Notes: generated by a model from the sequence alone, not told the origin. Counted from the first letter of the stretch, positions 44,366 to 54,215 are shown. The stretch: 64,000 nt of DNA from Sipunculus nudus (GCA_026874595.1 CM049317.1:58952118-59016117); one strand, 5' to 3'. Program-made: numbers and translations.

Positions 44366-45491
44366 GGGGGGAGAAAAGAGATGGGGAGAGTGTGTGTGTG
44401 TTAAAGTGAAATGAACGCTTGTTGAAGAAATAAGCCGTAGAATGGAAGTAAAATATCAAACCTTCAATAAAACCGCTAGCGTGGGTATAATCTATCAATA
44501 TTAGATTCTCTTCACAATGCTAACATTACATGTATTTTAACTCCATGTGTTGAAGATGCCTTTAGAACCTATTGGCTCTCCGGGGAGCCTAGTCCCAAAT
44601 TGTCCTGCATGGTGGCAGCACGGGCGGATGATGGCAGATCCGGTTGGAAGACCACGAACTGCTCTGAACTTCACAGGAGTGTGTGCGTAGAAGGTAAACA
44701 TGCTATTCCAAGAAAATAAAAAACACCCTTGGTCTTGTGCAGTTATAAATATTTTTGTTTTGAGTCAAATGAGTTTGATTCTCATTGAGTAAGCGCTTCT
44801 GACGGCAGCGATGAGGTAGTACTCCACTCAATCATATGTTGTTGCTTTATTTGAAATAGTAAAAAAAGATTTAAGAACTACTGTTTCTTTCTCTTCCTAC
44901 TCTACCATCATCACTTCACTCTCTCTGTCTCTTTCTCTCTCGCTCTCCCTCTCATATATATATTTTTTTACCTGTTGTATCAGGTTAAGCGCCATATATT
45001 TTCCTTTACCTTTTGTATCAGATAATACGCCAAAGGTCACCAACGATGTTCAACCGGATGAGAGGAGAAAGGGTTTAAATAATTGGAACCTGACACGTCT
45101 GTGTATAGCGGCCGTACAACGACAGGAACTGAAACTTGATTACGTCATCAGCGAAACAAAGATAATGAAACATGGCTTCGAATCAGTTTGGCTAATGGTG
45201 ATAATATCCATAAATATTAATTTGTTTATGGTCGCGGTTGCGGTCGCTTTTAATCAGAGACAAAATATAACAAAAATTTACAGATGGGTTTGTAAAAAGC
45301 TGCGGAGCTTTCAGAGTGGGACAACCTCAGGTCCAGACGTTAAAACCAATGCCGAAGAGGTTGGGCTCACCGCAGGTGATACCCAAGGAGACCAGGATGA
45401 AGGGGCTTCCGCAGTGCAGACAGAAAATGGCACTAGCTCACAGCAAGAAGCAGGGGATCTCATGTTTCCAGTTAATCAACGTAATAAGTAA
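30299..45491 (+). CDS. C-type-lectin-domain transmembrane protein, complete six-exon gene
   Basis: Joined coding exons are 30299-30365, 36181-36393, 37275-37385, 43663-43926, 44556-44693 and 45022-45491, totalling 1263 bases (420 residues plus stop). Every junction is GT-AG and every intron phase 1. Layout: signal peptide (1-22), cysteine-rich lectin-like module (about 23-130), canonical C-type lectin fold (about 131-264), membrane-proximal segment, one transmembrane helix (about 320-341) and a polar 79-residue tail without an obvious tyrosine signalling motif. This predicts a cell-surface, type I receptor. C-type lectins bind sugars or proteins and often serve in invertebrate recognition of microbes; a receptor role here is inference. 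The calcium and sugar motifs are altered (EPS in place of EPN, WKT in place of WND), so calcium-dependent sugar binding is doubtful. Possible N-glycosylation sites are NFS, NWS, NCS and NLT. Introns 1 and 3 (5.8 and 6.3 kb) are packed with repeats. Confidence 0.8.
31134..32516 (-). mobile_element. Family-2 element, inverted copy in lectin intron 1
   Basis: Starts with AGCTCAGTTGACTG (remnant of the 3' hairpin on this strand) and ends with the palindrome TGACCCATGGGTCA at 32499-32512. It holds four diverged 340-bp units, one with an intact GGTGGCGCCACC at 31347. It keeps the junction that is interrupted by a family-1 insertion in the copy at 13808-17230. Confidence 0.75.
32560..32880. repeat. 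MITE-like repeat related to 46866-47447
   Basis: Shares TATCAGTTTTGCTTTA/TATCAGTTCAGCTTTA, CCCAGCAAAAC and a right end TTCATGTTAATTCnACAT...GGCCCC with 46880-47440. A GGGGCGGATCCAGGATTT block and a (GGT)n/G-run tract at 32717-32750 lie inside. Confidence 0.5.
32881..33540. other. Intron sequence, no feature recognised
   Basis: Short open frames on both strands have no splice support. A C/A homopolymer pair lies at 32992-33014. Confidence 0.4.
33570..33760 (+). repeat. Isolated seed-like relative of the 21-bp minisatellite
   Basis: Matches the start of the main array at 34378-34460: AGGGAGGAAGCATTGG, GGTTTAGAAGTGT, then GGCAGGAAGGGTTGTT. It contains only about one to two units, so it may show the ancestral single-copy form. 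The 0.6 kb between the two ends with words that look like a degenerate inverted pair (GGTTGATTCGAACTAC; GTGTGAATCCAGTTCAAC). Confidence 0.6.
34440..36085 (+). repeat. 21-bp minisatellite, roughly 78 copies, in lectin intron 1
   Basis: The unit is GTTGTTGGTAGGGCAGGAAG plus G or A. Since 21 is a multiple of three and the unit lacks stops in several frames, long frames appear on both strands (for example 35142-36116 plus and 35464-36096 minus) that read as 7-residue repeats. A higher-order period is visible: TATGGCAAGAAGAGTTATTG recurs at 35141 and 35414, a 273-bp (13-unit) block. The array stops about 95 bp before exon 2 and no frame continues into it, so I read it as non-coding. Confidence 0.9.
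36181..36393 (+). CDS. Lectin gene exon 2: first half of N-terminal module
   Basis: Acceptor TATTTCACAG, donor ATCG/GTATGC. Encodes 71 residues starting ECPPLGAHMQLAGTRDQAEA with three cysteines (CPP, AKCK, ERCL) and ending DEPEWIDGHVI. The C-x-x-L...A-E-A-x-C spacing and the W-I-D-G ending resemble the start and middle of a divergent C-type lectin fold. Confidence 0.75.
37275..37385 (+). CDS. Lectin gene exon 3: second half of N-terminal module
   Basis: Acceptor TTTTATTGCAG, donor AAGG/GTATTT. Encodes 37 residues with cysteines in GHCGYY, MTDCNKG and GFICNLK. The final C-x7-FIC pattern is the usual close of a C-type lectin domain. Confidence 0.75.
37892..38266. mobile_element. MITE, 375 bp, TA target duplication
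   Basis: The ends are inverse copies with one mismatch in about 21 bases: CCGTATTTCCTTGAGCAGAC on the left and its inverse on the right (CAAGGAAATACGG), each flanked by TA. The TA target and CCGTATTT ends are typical of pogo/Tc1-mariner-derived MITEs. No coding capacity. Confidence 0.85.
38321..38612. mobile_element. PIF/Harbinger-like MITE, copy 1
   Basis: Ends GGC(C)AAAA...AAAGGTATGGTTCTCAGGCA and the exact inverse TGCCTGAGAACCATACCTTT...GGCC, with flanks TAA and TTA. Members are also at 57690-57986 and 63546-63877. GGCC termini and 3-bp TWA target duplications suit the PIF/Harbinger group; no transposase is inside. Confidence 0.75.
39150..40790. repeat. About 340-bp tandem units with GGTGGCGCCACC, third sequence type
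   Basis: Units carry CAGGTGGCGCCACCTGTGTT then GACCTACTTTCTGCAGGCTG at 39667, 40009, 40348 and 40679, plus an earlier unit at 39313. Later units have mutated palindromes. The unit sequence outside the palindrome is unlike the units of families 1 and 2. Confidence 0.85.
40795..42360 (-). mobile_element. Element with family-1-like 3' end and 243-290-bp units
   Basis: The left edge, AATCCGCCAAAACAGAG, is the inverse of the family-1 3' terminus (CTCTGTTTTGGCGGAT), so the element reads on the minus strand. Inside are four to five diverged units with CATCCGTACATTTG, TTGGAAAGTTTTCTCGT and a CAGGTGGCGCCACCT or mutated palindrome (41712 intact). The upstream end was not located. Confidence 0.65.
42361..43190. 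other. Intron sequence, no feature recognised
   Basis: Relatively GC-rich between 42740 and 43040, with an open frame of 120 codons (42674-43036), but no family resemblance or splice support. Possibly part of an unidentified repeat. Confidence 0.35.
43196..43629. mobile_element. MITE, 434 bp, TTAA target duplication, just upstream of lectin exon 4
   Basis: Left terminus TTAAAGGTGCCCAATCACCT and right terminus AGATGATTGGGCCCCTTTAA are inverse with two mismatches in 21 bases. TTAA lies at both borders (43192-43195 and 43630-43633). A TTAA duplication is the hallmark of piggyBac-type elements. Exon 4 starts only 34 bases beyond. Confidence 0.8.
43663..43926 (+). CDS. Lectin gene exon 4: main part of the C-type lectin domain
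   Basis: Acceptor CACTTCAG, donor AAAG/GTTAGT. 88 residues with the classic landmarks: C-F-R-H-E-D-N-C-Y-A near the start, NWYEARAHCQRQGGDLVVL, then FWVGLRQENWSWEDSEKG. The W-Y-E-A-x-x-x-C and W-V-G-L motifs are diagnostic for the fold. Confidence 0.93.
43970..44376. repeat. (TA)n and (GA)n microsatellites in lectin intron 4
   Basis: TA-rich stretches at 43985-44012 and 44225-44320 are followed by GA repeats at 44324-44366. Confidence 0.85.
44556..44693 (+). CDS. Lectin gene exon 5: end of the C-type lectin domain
   Basis: Acceptor GTTGAAG, donor GAAG/GTAAAC. Reads TYWLSGEPSPKLSCMVAARA, then GWKTTNCSELHRSVCVE. W-x-x-GEP, the paired cysteines and the closing V-C-V-E fit the fold. EPS and WKT stand where EPN/QPD and WND occur in calcium-binding members. 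Confidence 0.9.
45022..45491 (+). CDS. Lectin gene exon 6: stalk, transmembrane helix, cytoplasmic tail
   Basis: Acceptor TTTTGTATCAG, phase 1, open to TAA at 45489-45491. It contains NWNLTRLC, then helix VWLMVIISININLFMVAVAV at residues 320-339, then basic KIYRWVCKKLRS and a Glu/Gln/Thr-rich tail. A GTAAGA donor-like sequence overlaps the stop codon (45488-45493), so an alternative spliced tail is conceivable. Confidence 0.85.
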
Positions 45492-45619
45492 GAGTAGTGC
45501 CGTGGATTGATTTTCCTGGTGTGAAAATACTGGTCACAATGTAAAACGAGTTGTGATAACGTCAATAGTTGTGACGTCACTCAGGTCAAGGAAACATATC
45601 CTGCTCTGAATGTTGTGTT

Positions 45620-45856
45620 TTGTCAAGACAGGTCAGTCGCGATGAGTTTTCCGAGGGCATAAAACCAGTGTATAATAACTCGTTGAATAACACAGTAGGC
45701 CTGAGTGGTCAGCAGAGATCGATCTTGCACGGTCGAAAGATGATGATTGCAGTGATGACCCGCCAGGTGTCGTTAGCAGCGACACCAACGCGTATCGGGG
45801 AGTCAGTGCTGCAATTGCCACCTACTTTCGCCTGGGTGAATGATGGATGTTCCTGA
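45620..45856 (+). other. Coding-like DNA downstream of the lectin stop
   Basis: Two overlapping frames look protein-like: one reads DEFSEGIKPVYNNSLNNTVG, and a shifted one reads RSKDDDCSDDPPGVVSSDT, then AYRGVSAAIATYFRLGE and a stop. Joining the donor at 45488 to the AG ending at 45636 keeps the first frame open. It is either an alternative last exon, an ancestral longer tail lost by frameshift, or chance within the 3' untranslated region. Confidence 0.3.
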
Positions 45857-46145
45857 AGATACTGTTACTGCCCCGCATACATGGTTTGCATACTACAGAG
45901 CCATAGCTATGTCTACCCCGCAGGCCTAACCAGGCAGCTTCCCACAGGAAGTGACATCAGCAAAAAGAGTGACGAGTCTGCGCAAATTCAGACTCACTAG
46001 AGTGCAACTCTACTGTTAAATGTTTTGTTTCCTTTAAATGTAACAAAGTTTGATTTTAAAATTTGACAATTGAGATAAGTAGTTCCGGCCGTCCCACAGA
46101 GCCTAAGAGAAAGAGGTTACTTTTGAGTAGAAAAGTATCTGTATA

Positions 46146-46329
46146 AATAAAATGCTTACACAGGAACACTGCTAAATATGTGATGTACCCACCCTGATAT
46201 TACTGTATTTGTATATGTTACTATATTTGTTTATAATAGGTCGTCTGCATTCTGATTTTGCTGAATTAAACCGTTTTCTATAAAAAAAATAGGCCTACTT
46301 AATGTTAAATTTGTACATGAAGCAATAAA
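46146..46329 (+). terminator. Polyadenylation signals of the lectin gene
   Basis: AATAAA at 46146-46151 and again at 46324-46329, both followed by AATGCT, about 0.66 and 0.83 kb beyond the stop codon. Either would end the transcript. Confidence 0.5.
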
Positions 46330-46387
46330 ATGCTCTTTTAAATAACAATGAGCTCGCTTATACTTAGATCTAGGCTTGAAACGCATT

Positions 46388-46390
<3 letters not shown>

Positions 46391-46440
<50 letters not shown>
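46391..46440. repeat. (GA)n microsatellite
   Basis: About 25 GA units with one GAGC interruption. Confidence 0.95.
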
Positions 46441-46441
<1 letters not shown>

Positions 46442-46865
46442 TTAATTTATATGGCAATAAGGGTGACCTGATAAAGGTATTACTGTCGATAAAAAAAGTT
46501 ACAAATGATGTCTTGTAAATATTTACATATACGTTATAAATTATGTCACTTTTCCTATCCAGCCAAAACTGATATTGACATGGCTTGCATGCAAATAATA
46601 TTGTATGTTGTCTTGTCCAGGTTAACAGACACTATTTCATTATCCTGTTTTCACAGATATATGGGGCTCGTTATGCAGTCGGCCTATGAGACTTTTTTGT
46701 AATTATGGGATTTACCGTGCTCATGTGACCTCAAGCTGGTTTTCGGTTCCTCAATGCTTCATCCAGATAGAGTGAGATGTGTAAACTGGTTTAATATACA
46801 TTTATATTTTCATTCAGATATGAAATTGATACTTCACCGATGCCTTTTGATTTTGAACATTCCTT

Positions 46866-47447
46866 TAAAGGGACATAATCAGGAGCAATATTATGCATTT
46901 TCTTTAACACTATCAGTTCAGCTTTACTTAATACAAAACTTTCCCAGCAAAACAATCCCAGCACACTATCTCAGTACCTCCCTTTGAGTTCTTTAACATC
47001 TTGTTATGGTTTTGCGTGTTTGTAAACACAGCTCACGTGTGCCTGTGTACAAAAACAAGGCCGCGTGGACGGAGGTCGGATTTTGCGCATGCGCGACAAA
47101 GATTCGATGTTTCAGCCAGCGGGAACATGCATTACATTTTTGCAGTCCCAGGCGCGTTGCTTATGTTGACACATGGGATCGCGCCCGGTCCACTGTTTTT
47201 AACATTCGTGTACAGAAATAAGCCATCGGCTTCAGTGCAAAATTTTGCAAGTACCAATTTATTTCATAGAGAAGCGTTATTTTTCATGTTATCATGGGAT
47301 CGCGCCCGGTCCACTGTTTTTAACATTCGTGTACAGAATTAAGCCATCGGCTTCAGTGCAAAATTTTGCAGGTATCAATTTATTTCATAGAGAAGCGTTA
47401 TTTTTCATGTTAATTCAACATGCTTTATAGGTGATTGGCCCCGTTTG
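46866..47447. mobile_element. MITE-like repeat with internal 121-bp duplication
   Basis: Left edge TTTAAAGGGACATAATCAGG; right edge AGGTGATTGGCCCCGTTT is a loose inverse similar to the TTAA MITE at 43196. Inside, ATGGGATCGCGCCCGGTCCA occurs at 47173 and 47294, so a 121-bp unit is repeated almost exactly twice. Confidence 0.55.
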
Positions 47448-47699
47448 ACTATATGTCGTAATATCTTTCGAGACATTAAATCAGAAAATAATATTTCTTT
47501 TGTCGGTATGAAACTATAATATCAGCAGTGTTTTTAGAGGTAACTTTCTGCATTTTTTTCTTCAAACAGCTGTAAAATTAACATTTATATCTGAATAATT
47601 CTATAATTCTATTAAGGTTTCGGACTACGTATAACATATGCCTTTCCTGGTGTCAACCAAGCCAAAGTAACGCATTTACATTTCCTGGATGCGTATCCT

Positions 47700-47870
47700 A
47701 AATGATATTCATAACACCGAGAAACCCCCGAGAGGCGCACTCGTTTGTAAGCAAATTCTCGCGCCGCTCCTGAGTTATGGGCCGTAAAATCTCTCTCAGT
47801 TTGGGATTCGAACTCACGATCTCCCGATCACCCTGGCTAGGTAACAAAGGTCGGTTTTATGATTTCAGAA
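47700..47870 (-). mobile_element. tRNA-derived SINE, minus strand
   Basis: On the minus strand a TAGCCAGGGTGATCGGGAG block (A-box-like) is followed by GTGAGTTCGAATCCCA, a clear pol III B box at a spacing typical of a tRNA head, then an unrelated body. The A-box match is loose and no cloverleaf could be closed, so a functional tRNA gene is unlikely. Confidence 0.6.
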
Positions 47871-47879
47871 ATAATCCAG

Positions 47880-48260
47880 AAGTATGCATTCTCAGGTTTG
47901 CATGCCTCCGCCCTGTGGGCGGTCCTTAATGAGGGGCACTCCGCAATCCGTGTTTTCATTCAGTTGTTGGCCCATATTCCTAGGTTCATTGGTGCATAAT
48001 TATGTTCTCTAACAAGTGCCTGCACTTATTCGGCCAATATTTCAATGTTCGATCGGGCATATGTGACTGCATATTTTCTGAATATTCCTGGAAGTCCTTC
48101 CTGGATCCGGATCACGAGCCGGGCCCACATCAAAATCTCATCGATTCTTCACTGATCCATTGAAAATTTTACATGATTCCATTCACGATTGTGTGAGCAA
48201 ATATACACACACACACACACATAAAGTTGAATGAAAGCATACCCTACTGGCGGAGGCAAT
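47880..48260 (+). repeat. Microsatellite-bearing dispersed repeat, full-looking copy
   Basis: Order: GCATGCCTCCGCC, CCCATATTCCTAGGTTCAT, GAATATTCCTGGAAGTCCTT, GGATCCGGATCACGAGCCGG, AAAATCTCATCGATTCTTCA, (CA)n at 48207-48220, then CATACCCTACTGGCGGAGGC. Its ends GCCTCCGCC and GGCGGAGGC are mutually inverse. Confidence 0.7.
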
Positions 48261-49330
48261 AAGCAAATTTAGAGGTTTGTAATCCTCGTGTTGCCAAACA
48301 ATACAGAAAGGCAATATCTGAAACGACATGACACTTAACTTCCTAGTACATTAATTAAATTCGGCACATTTTTGCAAGTCACTAAATAAAATGAATTAAC
48401 TGAAAAGAAGTTTGTTTTGAATGGGGAACACATTGGTAATTATTTTCAGCAATATCTGTGTGGACACTAGGACTGAAATGAGTATAACATTCGGGCCTTT
48501 CGAAGATTTTCGGTATCTGAATCTCGTTACTTTGATTTCATTATACAACGATATATTCCTAAAGCAAAATATACTAATGAATGGCATATCTGGTTTATCG
48601 GATAAGCTCTTATGGATAGTTTTTGCCTATGTGATTATATAATGAACCGAAGCTTATACTTGAAAGATTCATGCAGGGGATATTTTCAAGGTGCATGACG
48701 ACTTATTTTAATTGTTTTAGACAGTAGCAGGTCTGTAATTGTAATTTTATATATAACACAAATTTATTTTTGCTGTACAAGCCTGCTTAAGTACCAAAAT
48801 CATGGTTAAGGCTCGAGTAATGGGTCAGAACTACTTTGACTCGAGCTCTCGAGTGTGTAACGATCATTCTGACATTTTGCCTTACCCCTGTATTATCTCA
48901 TGTATGACGGGGCTCATGAGGCACACGTGACGAGCTCAAGAGGCACACACATGCGAGGCACAAAATCAAGCCGGGATAGTGACGCAGACGTGAAAGATTT
49001 ATTCTAAAATATGATTAAGCATATAATTAAGCTGAGGAAGCTACAGTCCTCCTCAAGTTCGAATACCCGACTACAGGTGGCGCTTTAACAACTTAAATTA
49101 AAAGAGTTAAAAGTTGGACCTTATGAACCAATTAAATGAAGAGTTACTGGAATAACAATGTTCCTTACTAGAAGACAAGAAGCAATGAACGGACTACGAA
49201 CGGAAGCAGGCATGGACACATGCTCCCATTATGCTTTTATTTAAATTTAAAAAAAAAATGTAATTTTACCATCGTCTCGAGTTTATTCAGAGAGAACTTT
49301 TGTTTTGATTGTCGGCGAAATGTCCTTTAA

Positions 49331-49426
<96 letters not shown>

Positions 49427-50847
49427 AATGGTATAGGATACCTATATTGCACTGTCTTGGTATACCATTATGAGAGAATGTCGGATCCATCCTTGGGTAT
49501 ATTGCCTTTGCTTTGGTTAAACTAGGTGCAAAGGAAATATTTGTTTTTCAAAAGCTAAACGGATTCGTTCGAGTCCTGTCATTGTTTAACTTCATGAGTA
49601 CGCAGGCGACGCAAAAGGCACACACGTAAAGTAGCCGGTAGCATGACTTTGGCGACTAATCTACTCGGTTCCAAATATAGTGTACTGCTTTCTGATAAAT
49701 GTTCCAGCTCTCAATATTAGTACTATAAAGACCCTTTGGCTTTCCAAATTACAATGGCCTTGTATAAGTAGAGATCCAAATTGCATTAGCCCTGAAAAAA
49801 GACCACATATCTTCTAGTTCAGACAGGTCAGGTGATAATGCGATATGCGAGTGTTGTGAAACATCCAATCTATTTAACATGACACATACAGGCAGGGGCT
49901 TCAATACAGGGTGGTTATAGTTCCGCCCGCCCCTTTTAAGCAAGGAGGTGGTCAATGTTATCATCAACCCTGCAACCCTGACTTTGGTTCCATTTCTGAG
50001 TTTACTATGAAAAATAATACATGCATATCTAAACCTTTTTTAGAATTTGAACTTAATACTTTATTTTTGAAAACCTTCTTCTTAATTGAAATTTATATGA
50101 AAAGTGTTACACAGACAATAAAAGGTGTATATATGTGTGTGTGGGTGTGTGTGTAAGTGTGTTTGTGTTTCAAAAAAAGGTCGTCCCAACTTTGATTACC
50201 CACTCGGGCCTGTGAGTGATCCCCCCAACTTTGAAGATAAATTGACGCTACTGCGCACATGACCGAATTACATTGTTGACCAGAGCTGCAAAAGAAAATT
50301 TGATCGAGTATTATGTTCATAATCTGATATTACCGGTACACTTTCTCCCACAGCCGGCACACGTGCCCTCAAAACATTACGACGGTCCCTCATGTAAGTC
50401 CTCTCTAATTACCTTGACCTGCGCGATATGATACCCCGCGGAGAAAAACCCGTATATAGCACCAGGGTTCCCAATATTAGGACGATGGAATGTCGTTTTT
50501 TCCACACAGCATATTGTGTTTAAACTCATAAAACCTACATACGATGTTGTATAGTTGACCTGTTCCCACGCCAAGATGAGTAATAGTAGCTATGAATGAT
50601 CGCTGAAAATGGCAGCGCAGAGCGTTTTGCGATGTTATTATATGTACCAAGGTTCCGTTACAAAGTGGAATGATAGTCTACCTTCGATTTTGTGTGATTT
50701 CTGAATTTGTCAGGAGTATAGATTATGCCGTATCCGTATCTGCATCAATAAAATATTTATAAAACAATGCAGGGTATAGTATCTCCGTATGTATATTTAC
50801 ATTAACAGCTATCGGTGAGCAAATATTTATTAGACCAAGGCGAATAC

Positions 50848-50899
<52 letters not shown>

Positions 50900-51767
50900 T
50901 CTAACTTTAATTTCTCAGCCCCCCCCCCCCCCCGCCCCCACAAAGGTCACAGGTCAAAAAAAGCATGCAATACAAACGATAGCCACTGGATATGTTTGTC
51001 CGCCCTCGTAAAGATCTTAATGAATAATAAATTGGACTTTTGTGGAGAAATGGGCATTTCCCGGTTTCAAATTATGGTTGTTGGTGTAAAAATCACCAAA
51101 TATTTTTGATAAATGTCCTTGAATTAACGTTTAAGGGGGAGCCATGGGTTCATAACGAAACGGACTTGGATGTGGATACAAGCGTAGTCGGAGGTATGCG
51201 CTCTCTGAGTGCTTTCCACCCACCCAAGTGATAGCCGTTGCCGTGTCCCCTCACACTCACAATATACAGAGTCACACATACACGTATAAATTCATACACA
51301 AATTTTTATAAAAACAAATTTATTTATATCTCCTCGATGAAGCAAAAAATATATAAAAATTAATAAAGGACTTTTAATATATATAAATATAATTATAAAT
51401 ATATATACATGTATATAAATATGAATATATATAATTTATGTGTGTATGCATATCTGTTCAACGGATAGAGGGAATAATCCTTTTCATATAAATGCATATA
51501 TGTTAATCTGTCAAGTGCAGCAAAAAAAAGTCCTGTTATACATATAAATATATATTAATAATCTATATGTAAAGATGTCTCCGATAGTCCTACTCACGTG
51601 CTTTCTAGCCATCCAAATAATAGCCGTTGTCGTATTCATGCAATTTTAAACACACTTCAATATCATATGAATATGTGTATATATGTGCATATATAGTGTA
51701 GCTATATATGCATATTTATATATGTATATCTTTCCAGTGCACAAGAAAATAGTCGTTGTAATATATA

Positions 51768-51807
<40 letters not shown>

Positions 51808-52600
51808 TTAAGCAGTCTTGCTTATTAGTATGAAAGTACGTTTTCGGGGGAATAAGTACTCGTAATTTTTCTTCATTCTGTTAGAGTGGAACGTGTATTA
51901 CGGTATTAAAAACTCTGCACGAGGCACCTGTCATTGGGCATGTACTTAACAAACCATATCAACTGTTGGGCTTTGTAGAAAACTGTGAAATTGTTTTCAT
52001 CTTGTTCCGGTGAGAGCGTTTTGGAGTAAAATGCAGCAACTGCTCTTTTGTTTTTTATCACAGATGGTCCGTACAGAGATAAAACGTTAAAAACTCAAGT
52101 ACTGAACATGTTGGCACTTGTGTGTCATGTACTCTCTAGGTACAACAGAACTTTGGTATTCCAGCTATCTAAGCAGGTGGTTCAGTGTCATCGGATTCTA
52201 TAGTGTTGTTTACTTGCTTTGCTCTCTGTGTTTAAATTGGTCGCAGAAACGAAATGACTGCAGTAGTCTGTACGAAAAATCTGATTGAAATATACAGCTG
52301 ATAAGATTTAAAATGAAACACATGTAATTGCATCTCGTTATAATGAATCTCCTTACAACAAACTGAAACCTGTTATTGGGTGTTTTATCTGTTTAAAAAA
52401 GATTAAGGTAAATGAGAAAATAGCATGGAAAACGAACATAATTTGGGATAGATGTATGACGGAGTAGAAGAAAAGACCGGGGTGGGGCTCTCTGCGCTGA
52501 ATCGTACTCATAAGAGTACCACTTGGCGGCTCACAGATTGTGGGTGAATAAATCATTTCCCACAATTCAACGGGACTTCTAAATACACCAAATGAACAGT
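48261..52600. other. Intergenic, AT-rich, several microsatellites
   Basis: TA/TG/TA compound microsatellite 49334-49424, (TA)n 50853-50895, poly-C 50921-50933, TA-rich 51300-51802. Open frames of 60-80 codons (for example 51040-51231, reading GEPWVHNETDLDVDTSVV) have no splice or family support. No gene can be supported between the lectin and ACE-like genes. Confidence 0.45.
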
Positions 52601-52617
52601 GTATATCTATCTATCGA

Positions 52618-52619
<2 letters not shown>

Positions 52620-52666
<47 letters not shown>

Positions 52667-53650
52667 AATCGAAGATCTTGGACCCGGACTTGGAATCGAA
52701 GGTCCAAGACTCGGAGTTTGAATCGAAGGTCGAAGACTCGGACTTGAAATCGAAGATCCTGGTCTCGTACATTGAATCGAAGGTCCTTCATTCGGAGTGG
52801 GAATCGAAGGTCCTGGACTCGGGCCTGGAATCGAAGGTCCTGGACTCGGACTTTGAATCGAAGGTCCTGGACTGGGAGTTGGAATCGAAGGTCCTGGACT
52901 CGGACTTGAAATCGAAGATCCTGGTCTCGTACATGGAATTGAAGGTCCTTCACTCGGAGTGGGAATCGATGGTCCTGGACTCGGACCTTGAATCGAAGGT
53001 CCTGGACTCGGACTTTGAATCGAAGATCTCGGACTCGGACTTTGAATCGAAGGTCCTTCACTCGGAGTTGGAATCGAAGGTCCTTCACTCGGAGTTGGAA
53101 TTGAAGGTCCTGGTCACACACTTGGAATCAAAGATCCTGGACTTTGAATCGAAGATCCTTGACATGGACTTGAAAAAGAAAGTCCTGGACTCGGACTTGG
53201 AATAGAAAATCCTGGACTTTGACTTGGAATCGAAGGTCCTGGACTGGGACTTTGAATCGAAGATCCTTGACTCGGACTTGGAATCGAAGGTCCTGGACTC
53301 GGACTAGGAACCTTAGTTTCTTGACTCGGACTATGAATCAAAGGTCCTGGACACGGAATTGGAATCGAAAATCTTGGCCTCGGTCTTTGAAAGACGGCCT
53401 TGGACTTGGAGTTGATATCGAAGATCCTTCACTCAGAGTTGGAATCGAAGTTCCTGGACTCGGACTTAGAATCAAAGGTCCTGGACTCGAATTTGAAATC
53501 GGAGGTTCTGGCCTCGGAGTTAAAACGATGGTCCTGGACTCGGACTTAGAATCAAAGGTCCTGGACTCGGTCATGGAATCGAAGGTCCTGGACTGGGACT
53601 TGGAATCGACGGTCCTTGACTGGGACTTGGATTTGGAGTTCAAGGCTGGA
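52620..53650. repeat. (TA)n followed by a 27-bp minisatellite, about 36 copies
   Basis: (TA)n at 52620-52664 runs directly into units of GAATCGAAGGTCCTGGACTC plus GGACTTG (27 bp). As 27 is divisible by three and the unit lacks stops in several frames, 130-180-codon frames appear on both strands with 9-residue periodicity (ESKVLDSDL on plus). Decayed relatives continue at 53935-54045. No start, splice or family support for a protein. Confidence 0.88.
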
Positions 53651-54053
53651 GAAACCAAACCCTGTGCATCTCGAGTCAAGTAGGGAAAAAAAGATGTCAG
53701 TTCAGGTCTAGTATTAATATTGGAAGACACACAAGAAAGAAAGAAAAAAAAAACAGTATACAGACTATTGGCAGAGTACTTTAAACACGATTAGACTGAT
53801 TCACCCTGAATGCCTTTACATTACAGACCGCTAACTAAATTCCATTTAACGTTTAAGTTAAAAAGCAAGCATGACCTAACATAAAAATGACACATTATTT
53901 CATACTATTTATTTTTTTATAGATATATTTTTTACTTGACTTGGACTCAGACTGGAACTCGGTTTCGAATAGACTCCAAGATGTTGGAGCTCGAGTTCAA
54001 GGGCTCTGACGGACTTGGAACCGACCAGCCTTGACTCGGAAAGTTAGAAAGAA

Positions 54054-54058
<5 letters not shown>

Positions 54059-54108
<50 letters not shown>
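54059..54108. repeat. (GA)n microsatellite near the ACE-like promoter
   Basis: About 24 GA units, 100 bp upstream of the TATA box. GA tracts in promoters can bind GAGA-type factors in some animals; a role here is not shown. Confidence 0.9.
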
Positions 54109-54111
<3 letters not shown>

Positions 54112-54207
54112 CGGCTGGTTGCTGTTTTAACTGAATACTGATATGAATGTCCGCATCCCGATCCAGGTCTCCGATAACTGGGCCACATGTGGTCTGCCGA
54201 GTGTTGA

Positions 54208-54215
54208 TATAAATA
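54208..54215 (+). promoter_or_regulatory. TATA box of the ACE-like gene
   Basis: TATAAATA in the context GATATAAATAGAAAC, 201 bases before the start codon. A start of transcription near 54240 would leave an untranslated leader of about 170 bases, with no ATG in the frame of the coding exon. Confidence 0.45.

Noticed and set aside
47800-47870. tRNA gene on the minus strand
   Set aside because: A good B box but a loose A box and no closable cloverleaf; better explained as a SINE head.
51040-51231. Frame containing GEPW...N, which might suggest another lectin exon
   Set aside because: No acceptor/donor pair and none of the other C-type lectin landmarks nearby.
52663-53205. 180-codon frames on both strands
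   Set aside because: Product of the 27-bp minisatellite; no start context, splice sites or family resemblance.
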